Below the pieces are notes generated by a model, which was not told the DNA's origin, searched no databases, and worked only from the letters and a program-made list of their open reading frames with translations. A DNA stretch of 64,000 bases from Zingiber officinale (lineage: Eukaryota > Streptophyta > Magnoliopsida > Zingiberales > Zingiberaceae): NCBI RefSeq assembly GCF_018446385.1, contig NC_056002.1, positions 10,240,894-10,304,893 on the forward strand. The letters are read 5' to 3'. Shown here piece after piece: positions 43,284 through 54,000 of this stretch (position 1 is the stretch's first letter; each line of letters opens with the position of its first letter). A program made the translations under genes and the position numbers.

Positions 43284-44148
43284 TGATCCGGTAGTAAGAG
43301 TGGCCCCCCCTTTTCTTGCAAAGTCAATGCCAAGGGGAAGTCACCGGAACAGCCGCCCACCCAGAGGAGAGTGTGGTCCAGACGGCCGGTCCGATTGGAC
43401 TGCCGGCCGGCCGATGGAATCGAGTACCCGGAGGGGTCCGGCCGGCTCGCACTTATAGTTGGGAGGCACCCTGTCAAATCGGGGTTCCGACGCTCAGTTA
43501 AAAAGGTCATGGACCGAGCTGACCTTTTGACCGACCGCAGTCATAAAGCACCCCTGTTTGTTAGTCTCCACAAAGCACAAGTAAACCACTGCGGATGTCC
43601 GGTCGGATGTTTAGGTATCTGTCCGCTCGGACTACAAGTTTGGAGCAAAGGAAAAGGCCGGAGGATTTCTTTCTTTGACAACCTGTAGGTTTCACGTGTG
43701 TGCCATGCTCCAAATCTTGTGACAGGGGATTCTGCTGTCCCATCGAGGGCATGCTTTGACTGTAGCGATATGGGTCAGGTAAACTTTCTGACAGCCGCGT
43801 ACCTAGGAAAGGACAGGTAAGCTTTCTGACAGCCGCATACCTAGGATAAGACAGAGGACACTTATGCACCTTGGTACGCGTGCCCAAACCTTTCACAGCT
43901 CTATATAAAGAACCTCAGGTTTCATCGACAAAGGATTCTGGGTACGTACTCTGAGACTTTGGGAGCCACCTTGTTCATCGTAATTTACCTGATTTGAGCG
44001 TCGGAGGGTCGTCGCCGGGAACCCCCTTCCCGGCCCGACTTCTGTGCAGGTTAGCCGGAGCATCGCGCCACCAGTCGGAGATCTACATCAGCGAGCCAGG
44101 GAGCGCCACGTGCCCAGCGTCTGTTGATTTCTGGTTCGAACAGGATCA
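43284..44148 (+). repeat. 3' LTR of element J
   Basis: An 865-bp partner of 32764-33640, ending GGATCA next to the TSD CTTCC. ORFs within it mirror those of the 5' LTR and are non-coding. Confidence 0.94.
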
Positions 44149-44974
44149 CTTCCAATTTGAACTGACTCAGTTAAAGAGCTCGAGTCAGTCGCTTCCTTAA
44201 GGGTTGTTACCTCCTTTTGGAGCGACTTAACCCGAACGTTGGATTTAGCCAACTTTTTTACTAAGTAAGGTAATAATTCATGCAGGTTATCTAATTGAAA
44301 TTCTGCGAGTAGTGAACTTACAGTGGGTTTTGGTCCTTCGGAAACGAATGCGGATTCGTGGCTTCAATCAGACTCAGTCCCGGATTCGCTCTCGGTTTCT
44401 GACTCATACTCGGACTCAGTTTCCGCCACGGTAGCTATTACTGGTAGAGCAAGGAAGCTCGTCGGTTCTTCTTCGTCGGACCCGGATTCATCTGAAGACT
44501 CGGACCATATCTTTTCCTCTGTCTTACTTGTACCTGCAACCATCGTAATACCTTCCTCGGCCGAAGTAGTATTATTCTGCTCATCTAATTCAAATAAATC
44601 ATTTATTAAATTATGCTTACTTACTTGAGCGTCGGAAGTGCCCTCGTGTAGTTCCATCAACTTTTGCCACAACTCTTTTGCACTTGCGAAGGGGCCGATG
44701 CGGTTCAGTTCTTCATTGGTTAGGCCACATTGTAGCATGCAGGTTGCTTTGACATCGGCTTCAACTTTTTTCATTGTTCTAGAATCCCAGTTGATGCATG
44801 AGATAAGTTCTCCGGTGTCGTCACGTGGAAGTTCGAGTCCGGTCTGGATGATGATCCACATCTGAGGTGGTATTCCATCCGGTTCTTCCAGTATCCAAAG
44901 TCCTCGCCAGAAAAGAGCGACGGTCGGACGGTGCAAAATCCTTCTTGGAATGCCATTTTAAAAGAACCTTGCAC
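44149..44974 (-). pseudogene. Element I gag, N-terminal part
   Basis: It begins MQGSFKMAFQEG at 44974 (or Met7) and has RPSLFSGEDFGYWKNRMEYH, the copia (UBN2-like) gag start. A frame change near 44880 leads to the main frame: SCINWDSRTMKKVEADVKAT, ELWQKLMELHEGTS, then a Glu/Ser-rich acidic tail. A stop at 44364 and the J insertion at 44149 follow. No zinc knuckle is visible in either part. It is the capsid gene of element I and its only coding region. Confidence 0.83.
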
Positions 44975-45267
44975 ACAAAAAAATAGAAAAACATGTACCA
45001 GGACTTGATCCTAGATTAGCAGTACGGTATGGAAGGATAGAAATAGAAGTTCACCAGTTTCGAGAAAAAATAATAAAATATTAATAAAATATTATTAAAA
45101 AAATATTATTTTAAATTTTGCCAAATTCAATATTTTATCAATACTAATAAACCGTGAAAGGATGAAAATGAATTTTTCAAAAATAATTTTGGAGGGAAAA
45201 AAATGAAAGGCGTAAATGCTTGAATGGTGGTTGCACCAGTTCAAAGCGACCCCGCTCTGATACCAAT

Positions 45268-46596
45268 TGTTGGATCGAGACGCGCTAGAGGGGGGGGTGA
45301 ATAACGCTCGTGGCTATTTCGTTCGATTCGTAAAACACTCGAGTAAAAACGCAGCGGAATAAAGAAAACAAACACACAGAGACAGGAGGATTTACTTCGT
45401 TCGGAGCCTAAGGCGACTCCTACTCGAAGGCCCGCGATCCTTGATTGCTTCCGGTGGACAACAACTATAAGATCATAAATTTACAAAAGATGATTTACAA
45501 AGAAATACAACAAATAAATTATACCAACAATAGGAAATTCTAAATTGAAGGTTCGGGTCGTCGACGCCAAGTTGCAGCACTTTGAGATGAGTTCGTTAGT
45601 AGCTAAATGCAGAAGGAAGACTTGGCAATCATTGATACAAGATGCTGGCTGAACCCCCTTTATAAATAGTGTTCAAGGCGCCTTGAATGCTACCCAAGGC
45701 GCCTTGAATAGGCCGAGTCAGCCGCGGAGATAAGGAGCGAACTAGTCGAATCTTATCACAGATTCAAGGTGCCTTCCACTGTTCACAGGGCGCCTTCATC
45801 TGTTCAAGGCGCCTTCCACTGTTCATCAAGGCGCCTTGAACAGCTTCTCGCAGCCAGCTCCAGTCTTGCACCCAAGGCGCCTCCAAGCTCCATGAAGGCG
45901 CCTCAGACACTATTCAGCCGAGGCTTTAGGTTGCTCCTTTGCACCTGCAAGATACGTTAATCCCAAACCCTATCATGCAACACAAAGTTAGCACAATAAA
46001 TATGATAAATGAAGTATAGACAGTCTCCGGACTGTCCGAGTCTGACTTCGGGTTTCCGACCGGAAACCCTAGGTCGACCCGACGTCTACTGTTCCCTCTA
46101 CGGGGAACGCGTCCTCACCTACTCCACTCAGGAGATTTACCTGTTGCCAGTCGATCCTCCAGATCGACTGGACTTTTGCTCAGCACTCGACGCTTCCGGA
46201 CTTTCTGCTAGACATCCGCTTCCCGGCCAGTCCAGTCTTTCACCTGGTTCGCGACACCAGGACTTTCCACCTAGGGTTACCACCCCCTAGGACTTTTGCC
46301 TGAAGTCATCGACCTGCCAAGACTTTCCGCATAGGGTTACCACCTCCTATGACCTAGGGTTACCACCCCCTAGGGTTTTTCCCTTTGCCTAACCGCAGCT
46401 AGGACTTTTCTCCACCTAGGGTTACCACCCCCTAGGACCTAGGGTTACCACCCCCTAGGGTTTTCACTTGCCTAACCGTAGTTAGGACTTTCCTGAAACA
46501 CTCATTCAACATGTTAGATAACAGAGAATCTTAACTTTGAATCCCTTTGCATTATCAAAACTTAGGTTCGATCGTCGGATGCTTCCTGCACCAGCA
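45268..46596 (-). repeat. 5' LTR of element I
   Basis: A 1329-bp LTR adjacent to the primer site at 45254-45265. Very similar to 27455-28804, with one or two fewer CTAGGGTTACCACC units. Confidence 0.93.
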
Positions 46597-46624
46597 CTGT
46601 GTAGGTCTGCTCTCATAGCTAAGA

Positions 46625-49600
46625 TGTCACGCCCCAGAGGAGTCCCTGTCCGAAGAAATTTCGGCAGCACCTCCCCTGTACCGGTGACAATCTGAAACTT
46701 TTCTACAAGCACTATATACCTCAGCCACATGCGGCTGGAATAATACAATAAAAGAAAACAAACACCACACAGTTAATAATAAAGCAGCCCACTCAGTTGT
46801 ACCAAAACCAAAACACAAAACTGCTAGCCGGCTAGGCTTACACAACCAATAACAAATACAAAACACCACATAACAACATCAACCCTCCAAAAATAAAACC
46901 TGAGAACAGAGCTAAACAAACTGATACATAAAACAAACAAACATACGTGAAACCGATAAGTCTTCTGATGTGACGTGGGGACCAGCAGACAGGATGCTCC
47001 AAGAGACACCATAAATAACCTGGTACCTGAAAAAAATAGTATCAACGGGGGTGAGTTCAACAACTCAGCGAATACCACTGGACATGAGTAGTAAGATATA
47101 TCTAACAGCAACAAACATGGAATACAACTTCCTAATCATATATAGGGAATATGCAAAACTGAAAGGTAACAGAGGAAGCTGTACTCACCAGGAACTCCTA
47201 TCCAAACAAGAGGGTCGTCAAACCGAAAATGTCAATAATCCTGTATGCAGGTCAAAGGTATGCATCCAACCAAAATGCAGCAACCAAATGCAGCAAACAC
47301 AATCACAATAATATAAATACATCAATGCATATGATGCGTCCTGGTCACCCCTGACGCCAGTCAGTCCTCTCACACACAAATGGCGAGACCGAGTGGGTAG
47401 GGCTATGACAACCGTGCACTCTGTCGTCACTGCTCCTGATGAGTGACCGAGAGGACGGGATGCTGTCGGAGTACTCCTGTCCTGTGACCCCAAATCATAA
47501 ATGGGGGAGCTCAATGCTCTCAACTCCCGGTACACAATGACGGGGAGGTATCTCTGTCGGCTACCACGCTGAGTCACCTGACCAACGGAGCCAAACAGAG
47601 TCCACCATCTGCCGGCTACTAAATGCCAACGGAGCCAAACAGAGCGGAACTGACTGCCGGCTACCACGCTGAGTCATATGACCAACGGAGCCAAACAGCA
47701 GAACCGCCACACACCTGCCTGATATACCACTAAACCATGAGTGGGGGTGTGTGCAGTACATGTAACTGGCGATGGGCTCAACCATAGTGGAGCCGACAAT
47801 CGCACAGCATGCAATCATGATGCATGTCACTATGCATAACAAAAACTGATCAACATAACCATATCCATATATACAAAATGGGTACTGTAAAACCAAAATC
47901 TATAGTACACAGGTCAGATAGAATATCAAAAACATATGTCCTGAACATAATAAGTATGGAATATCCTGATCAGCATAGAAAAATCCATATATACAGAATA
48001 TGGGTACCACAGTATCAGTAGGTCAATCCACGAATCTAGGGTATACAGATCCTCTATGGTATAACAACCTAGATCCTAAACATATCCTCCTTCCATAACA
48101 TATGTACCAACAATATACACAGATCAAAGAATCAGAGTCTAGGTACACGAATCATATATGAGATACAAATAGAGGTACACAAGTCAGGTATGGTATAAAA
48201 ACCTAGGTATCAGATAATCTAGATACACCTGCCAGAAATAAAAACCCAGAACCTAGTCCTAACCTCAGTAGAGCATGGTATGTCACTTTAGAAACTAAGA
48301 TACTCATGGTAATAAAGTACTCATGGCAATAAGATACTCATGGTAACAAATCACGAGATATCAGCACGGATACATAACAAGCGACAAACCTAACATGCTA
48401 TGGATATCAACCAGTGACATACCAAAGACAAGCATGTTCATTGCTTGCAGCTATAAAGTACTATGCATATCCAAATGACGATATCATAAAAGATAAGTCA
48501 AGAGGTACCCGCCTTCATACGCATGTCATATCAACCGTCCTCAACAAGTCCAAGAGATCGCATCCAACTCAAATCCAGAATTGATGGCTCCACCAATGAC
48601 GTATAGCTGGTATAACTCTCTGCCAGCGTAGATGAAATCATTGTCCCTCCCAAATCTGAGGACTCTACAGTTGCCTCGCGACCGAAACATCCTCCTGTCG
48701 ATAACAGTGGTCAACACTAAGAGAAATTACTGCCCAACCAAACCATAAACTCTAAATTAGCAATCCCACACCCAATCATCAAAATACTGAGATGAGATGC
48801 ACAAATCACAACTGAAATCCAGCAGTAAAATAATCTCCCTTACCACTTTAACCACTGCTAGGGAACGATACAACAAAACAGGACCACAGGAACGACTTGA
48901 ATGCTCTGCTTCTGTCCACGACCCGAAGAAGAAGATCAGTGGTCGGAGAGAACTCCAATTCCAATGACTGTCCTAGAGGAGAGCAGCAACCACGACCGGT
49001 AGTGAAGAATCAGAAGGGGAAAATGGGCTTGGTGGTGGCTGTCGGCATCGGAGTGGGGCGTCGGCTGAGGCTAGGGCAGAGGAGCGGCGGCGGCTGTGAA
49101 CCCAACTAGGGCACGGTCCTCTCCCCCTTTGGCCGTCACCTAGGGCAGAGGTGCGGCGGTGCTCGGGTGGCTCGCGGCTATGGCACAGCGGCGGCTTGAG
49201 TACCGGCGAGGAAAAGTGGCGCGATCGGGAGAAGAGAGGAAGATGACCGGCGCTGCTCCGTGCGTCACCGGCGGCAGTGGCGATCGGCACACAGATCAGA
49301 GGGGAAGGAAGGTAGCTAGGGCAGAGGAGGAGAGGGGTTCGGCCTCACCGAGAAGAGGAGGAGATGAAGAGGGGGAAAACCGTCGTGACCGGCGGTTAGG
49401 GCATGGAGGAGAATCGGGCGGCGTCGGGGAGAAGAAGAGAAGAGGGACGGGGTTGGCTCGGCAAGGAAGAAACGGCGACAACGAGCAAATAAAAAGAAAT
49501 AAAGAAAATAAAAGGAAAAGGATATATAAACATTTCCTCACTTAAATAGGGTAGCCTAAACAAGCTTTTCCGGATTCCCGTTTTTATCCCCGTCAACTCG

Positions 49601-49690
49601 TCAGTACGAGCTCCGAAAAATTCCAGAAAAATTTCCAAAATTTCCAAAAAAATCCCTTATTAATATTCGCCTATTTTCCGGTATTTTACA
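46625..49690 (-). repeat. Element H: Tekay-like solo LTR
   Basis: A 3066-bp LTR, TGTCACGCCCC...GTATTTTACA on +, with TSD TAAGA (46620-46624 and 49691-49695) and no internal region. Ends and the CCGAAAAATTCCAGAAAAAT-type 3' portion resemble the G LTR, so a chromovirus family in minus orientation is likely. A GC-rich part (48900-49450) gives overlapping ORFs that I reject as genes. It interrupts the G chromodomain frame. Confidence 0.88.
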
Positions 49691-49695
49691 TAAGA

Positions 49696-51524
49696 TCCTC
49701 CTGAATCTGCACTGACTGAGGTTGAATCACTTGGCTAGGGTCGTGGAGGCACTTCTTTAGCATGGAGACATGAAATACATTATGTATTGCTGACATGTCT
49801 TGTGGTAAGTCCAGCTTGTAAGCTACTTTCCCAATCCTCTCTGTGATCAGATAGGGTCCTATGTAGCGGGGACTTAACTTACCATTTTTGCCAAATCTCA
49901 TCACTCCCTTCATAGGTGCAACCTTGAGAAAAACTGAATCCCCCACTTGGAATTCAAGTGGCCTACGCCGTGTGTCAGCATAACTTTTCTGCCTGCTCTG
50001 GGCAGTCTCAATTCTCTGTCTGATCTTCTGGATAGCCTGAGTGGTCTCATCTATCATCTCTGTCTGAATGCCCAGCTCCACTTCCATTTCCTTCCTTTCA
50101 CCTGCTTCTTGCCAGCAAATGAGTGATCTGCACTTTCGGCCATACAGTGCCTCGTAAAGTGCCATCTTGATAGTGGCCTGATAGCTATTGTTGTAGGCAA
50201 ATTCAGCTAAATATAGATACTTGCACCAACTGCCCTTAAAATCTAATGCATAAGCCCGGAGCATGTCTTCTAAAATCTGATTCACTCGTTCTGTCTGTCC
50301 ATCAATCTGGGGATGGAAGGTTGTGCTGAGCTTGAGTTTGGTGCCTAGTGCATTCTGAACACACTCCCAAAAATGAGAGGTGAAGCGCCCATCTCTGTCA
50401 GAAACGATAGACTTCGAGACTCCATGAAGTCTGATCACTTCCTTAACGTATAGCTGTGCCAACTGCTTTATTGAGTGGGACATCTTGATGGCTAGAAAAT
50501 GGGCAGACTTGGTCAATCTGTCCACTATCACCCATATCGCATCATATCCATTAGTAGTTCTTGGAAGACCTGTTATAAAGTCCATGGATATTTCTTCCCA
50601 CTTCCACTCTGGTATTGGGAGAGGCTGTAGAACTCCTCCTGGTCTCTGGTGCTCTGCTTTGACTCTCTGGCATGTCAGACAGGTACTGACATATTTTGCT
50701 ACATCTCTCTTGAGTCCAGACCACCAGAATCTCTGCTTCAAATCTTGATACATCTTGGTGGAACCAGGATGCATGGAGTATAACGTACTATGAGCTTCTT
50801 CCAGAATCTTCCTTCTCAATTCTTCATCATTGGGGACACAAAGGCGGATCCCCTGATAGAGGATTCCACTGTCTGATACTCGAAACTCTAAATTTTCTTC
50901 TTTTTGTATCCCCTGTTTGATCTTCTGTATATCTGGATCTTCACTTTGCTTTCTCTGTATATCCTCAAGCAAGGTTGACTCTAAGGTCAATGTAGAGAGT
51001 TGCCCATAAACAATTTCAACTCCAAAATCTAACAGTTCCTTCTGCAGTGGCAGTGCTAATGATGACAAGTGCATCAGAGTTGCACTGGACTTTCGACTTA
51101 GTGCATCTACCACTTTGTTAGCTTTACCTGGGTGGTAGAGGATTTCAAAGTCATAATGTTTAACCAACTCTAGCCACCTGCGCTGTCTCATGTTTAAATC
51201 TTTCTGAGTAAAGAAATACTTCAAGCTCTGATGGTCGGTGAAGATTCGACACTGGACTCCATACAAATAATGTCGCCAAAGTTTTAGTGCAAAGACCACA
51301 GTTGCCAGCTCTAGATCATGAGTGAGGTAGTTCTTCTCATAATCCTTGAGTTGTCTGGAAGCATAAGCTATAACTTTCCCCTCTTACATGAGAACAACTC
51401 CAAGGCACATCTTGAAAGCATCACTGTATATGTCAAAACTCTTGTCACTCTCTGGAACAGTCAGAATGGGAGCATTGGTCAGTCTTTTCTTCAGTGCTTG
51501 GAAACTTTGCTCACATTTGTCTGA
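49696..51524 (-). pseudogene. RNase H and integrase of element G
   Basis: Most of this is one open frame (51299-49686). RNase [27 protein letters not shown] and the DALSRKS end. Integrase: zinc part ([24 protein letters not shown]), catalytic [19 protein letters not shown] and [12 protein letters not shown], then the C-terminal [10 protein letters not shown] and [10 protein letters not shown]. It leads into the chromodomain, cut by H at 49696. A TAA near 51387, where related elements have a Gln codon, breaks the RNase H. Confidence 0.92.
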
Positions 51525-52451
51525 TCATTCAAACTTCTTGTTCTTCCTAGTTAGGGTTGTTAGTGGAGAGGCTTTCCTGGAAAAGTCCTCCACGAACTTT
51601 CTGTAATATCCAGTTAAACCAAGGAAGATTCTGATCTCCCTGGCGTTCTTGGGTCTACACCAGTTGTTGACCGCTTCTATTTTGGCAGGATCCACCTGGA
51701 TACCTTCTTTAGAAATGACGTGACTTAGAAACGCCACCTGCTCTAACCAGAACTCGCACTTTGAGAATTTAGCATAAAGCTGCTTTTGCTGAAGGGTCTG
51801 CAGTACTATTCTCAAGTGCGTGTCATGCTCCTCTGGGGTTCTTGAATAAATCAGAATGTCGTCGATGAACACGATGACAAACTTGTCAAGGTATTCTCTG
51901 AACACTCTGTTCATTAAGTACATGAAGACTGCAGGTGCATTAGTCACACCAAAAGGTATGACTACAAACTCGTAGTGTCTATATCTGGTCCTGAAAGTTG
52001 TTCTGGGTATATCACTTTCTTTCACTTTCAACTGATGGTACCCAGAGTGCAGATCTATCTTAGAGAACACTGTTGCCTCCTTTAACTGATCAAATAGATC
52101 ATCTATTCTAGGAAGAGGGTACTTGTTCTTAATTGTCACTTTGTTCAGCGCTCTATAATCTATGCACATTTGCATAGATCCGTCTTTCTTCTTAACGAAC
52201 AACACCGGAGCTCCCCATGGTGAATGACTAGGGCGAATGAAACCTTTGTCAAGCAACTTCTGGAGTTGTTCTTGTAGCTCTTTCAGCTCTACTGGAGACA
52301 TCCGGTACCGAGCTTTTGAAATTGGACCGGTACCAGGAACCAACTCAATTTCAAACTCCACTTCTCTGTTGGGAGGTAGTCCAGGTAGCCCTTCTGGAAA
52401 TACCTCTGGATACTCACAGACTACCCGAACATCTTCCTGCTTGGGTCCTTC
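51525..52451 (-). pseudogene. Reverse transcriptase of element G
   Basis: RT motifs in order: [50 protein letters not shown], then catalytic FIDDILIYS and [13 protein letters not shown]. An in-frame TGA (about 51527, Trp expected) ends this segment and an in-frame TAA precedes it (about 52452). Same frame as the neighbouring segments, so one gag-pol frame has been broken only by stops. Confidence 0.93.
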
Positions 52452-53165
52452 TTATTCATCTATATTTACAATGTGTGCAAGAAAACCAGCACACCCTTTA
52501 GCTAACATTTGCTGAGCTGTTAGGGAAGAGAGGAATTTCTGGGTCTTCCTCTTCGGCACTCCCGTAAACTCAAAGGATGGTTCACCTTCTGGGCTAAAAA
52601 TCACTTTCCTTCCGTGGCAGTCCGCCGAAGCACTGTACTTGTTGAGGAAATCCATACCCAGAATGACATCGAAATCTTGCATCGCAAGGACTATTAGATC
52701 AACATATAGCTCTTGGTCAGAAATTCTGACTGGTACAACCCGAAGCCACAGGTTGGACTCCATGATTTCCCCAGAAGGTAGGGTCGTTAAAAATTTAGAG
52801 TTCATGCTCTCTGTAGGCATCTGAAATTCTTTGGCAAAGAGTACTGATATAAAAGAATGGGTCGCCCCAGTATCAAATAGTGCAGTAGCTAAATGCTGAA
52901 AAATAACTACTTGACCTGTTACGACCGTGGAGACACTAGAAACTTCCTCTTTAGTGAGGGAGAATACTCTGGCACTGGCTAAAACTGGTGGGGCTTCCAA
53001 CCTTCCTTGACTGAGCTGGGGTCCGTCTAGAGTTACAGGCATGTAGTGTAACTGAGGCTTGTTCCCGTATTGCGCTGTCTGTTGCTGAGGTGCTTTGAGC
53101 TTGTTAGGACATGCCTTAGCCAGATGCCCTTCTTGACCACACAAATAACATCCAGTCATACCCAA
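52452..53165 (-). pseudogene. Gag zinc knuckle and protease of element G
   Basis: It opens with the CCHC knuckle CYLCGQEGHLAKAC. The aspartic protease has ALFDTGATHSFIS and VILGMDFLNKY. The open reading continues upstream into gag (53166-54000) and downstream into RT through a TAA. Confidence 0.9.
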
Positions 53166-54000
53166 AAGACAGGCTCCTGGATGTACTCTCCCACATTTAG
53201 GACAGGGAGGGAACTTGACCTGCTTGTTTGTTGAACCTCCCTTCTGGTTGCCTCCTGTATTCCATCGTTTCCTTTTGTTATCTTTGCCCTTCTAGTTCTG
53301 CTTGCTTGCCTGGGGTTTCTGACTCCCTGTTGTCATGTCCTTTATCTTGACCGACTTGAGCTACGTTTATTGTGCCTTGATGCTATTCAGATAGTGCTCA
53401 GCGACTAATGCCCTACTGACCAGCTCTTCATCAGTCTGTGGCCGGTGAGTTCCACTACTCACGTTAAGTGCTATTTCTGGCCTTAGTATTCGGAGCATCA
53501 GTCTGACTCGTTCTTTCTCTGTACTTACTAGCTTTGGGCAGAGACGAGCTAGCCTGTTGAATCTCTTGACTGCTTCTTCTACTGGCAGGTCACCCTATCT
53601 GAATTCTATAAACTCCTCATAATGTTTATTGGTGATCCATTGATGGAAGAATTCTTTGTAAAACTCTGTCTCGAAGTCAGCCTAGCTCATCTGGTTGGCT
53701 GCTCTCTTGCTCTTCACTCTCTCCCACCACATACGGGCATCTCCAGATAGGCAGAAAGAGGCACACTTGACCTTCTCGACTTCTGGCCAGCCAAGAAGCA
53801 CCATTGTGCTCTCTAGTGTCTTGAACCAAGCCTAGGCATCCCAGGGCTCAGTCGTGCCTGAGAAACTTTCTGGCTTCAGCTTCAACCACTGTATCAGATA
53901 TGCTTCTTGTCTTTTAGGTGCTGTGGCGACTTCCAGAGCAGCTGGTGGAACTTCAATCACCACTGGGGTCTCCACATTGATAGTGTTGGTTGCTACTCAG
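53166..54000 (-). pseudogene. Gag domain of element G
   Basis: The same frame reads LKPESFSGTTEPWDA, CLSGDARMWWERVKSKR, ADFETEFYKEFFHQW and DLPVEEAVKRFNRLARLCP, a typical chromovirus gag. At least six TAG/TAA codons interrupt it (near 53834, 53684, 53597, 53377, 53371 and 53295). A segment ending at 56672 separates it from its N-terminus. Confidence 0.88.

Larger units (their letters stand above)
32764..44148 (+). mobile_element. Element J: young Tat-lineage Ty3/gypsy retrotransposon
   Basis: An 11,385-bp element with LTRs 32764-33640 and 43284-44148 (TGATCCGG...GGATCA) and TSD CTTCC (32759-32763 and 44149-44153). The primer site TGGCGCCGTCG is at 33644, and a polypurine tract GAAGGGAAGGCAAG is at about 43270. 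Tat hallmarks are seen: a degenerate first RNase H, a second archaeal-type RNase H, an integrase, a long 3' non-coding region with tandem arrays, and an antisense ORF. Inserted in element I gag, opposite orientation. LTRs differ at about 1-2 percent of sites by eye, apart from a short indel. Confidence 0.95.
27455..46596 (-). mobile_element. Element I: copia-type gag-only LTR retrotransposon
   Basis: LTRs 27455-28804 and 45268-46596 start TGTTGGTGCAGG and end GATCCAACA on the minus strand. The TSD CTGTG is at 27450-27454 and 46597-46601. The primer site TGGTATCAGAGC is at 45254-45265 (minus); a polypurine tract AAAAAGGGGGAGAT abuts 28804. Without nested J the internal part is about 5 kb: a gag-like ORF, then a long AT-rich repeat, no pol. 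It is inserted in the chromodomain of G. LTRs differ by a few percent at most. Confidence 0.92.

Noticed and set aside
45254..45265. TGGTATCAGAGC motifs (also 12051, 14473, 57107, 63022) as tRNA genes
   Set aside because: Only the primer-binding stretch is present, always next to an LTR; no cloverleaf.
48897..49545. GC-rich ORFs on both strands (70, 105, 128, 81 and 83 aa)
   Set aside because: All are inside solo LTR H, overlap one another, and are Arg/Gly/Ser-rich with no domain.
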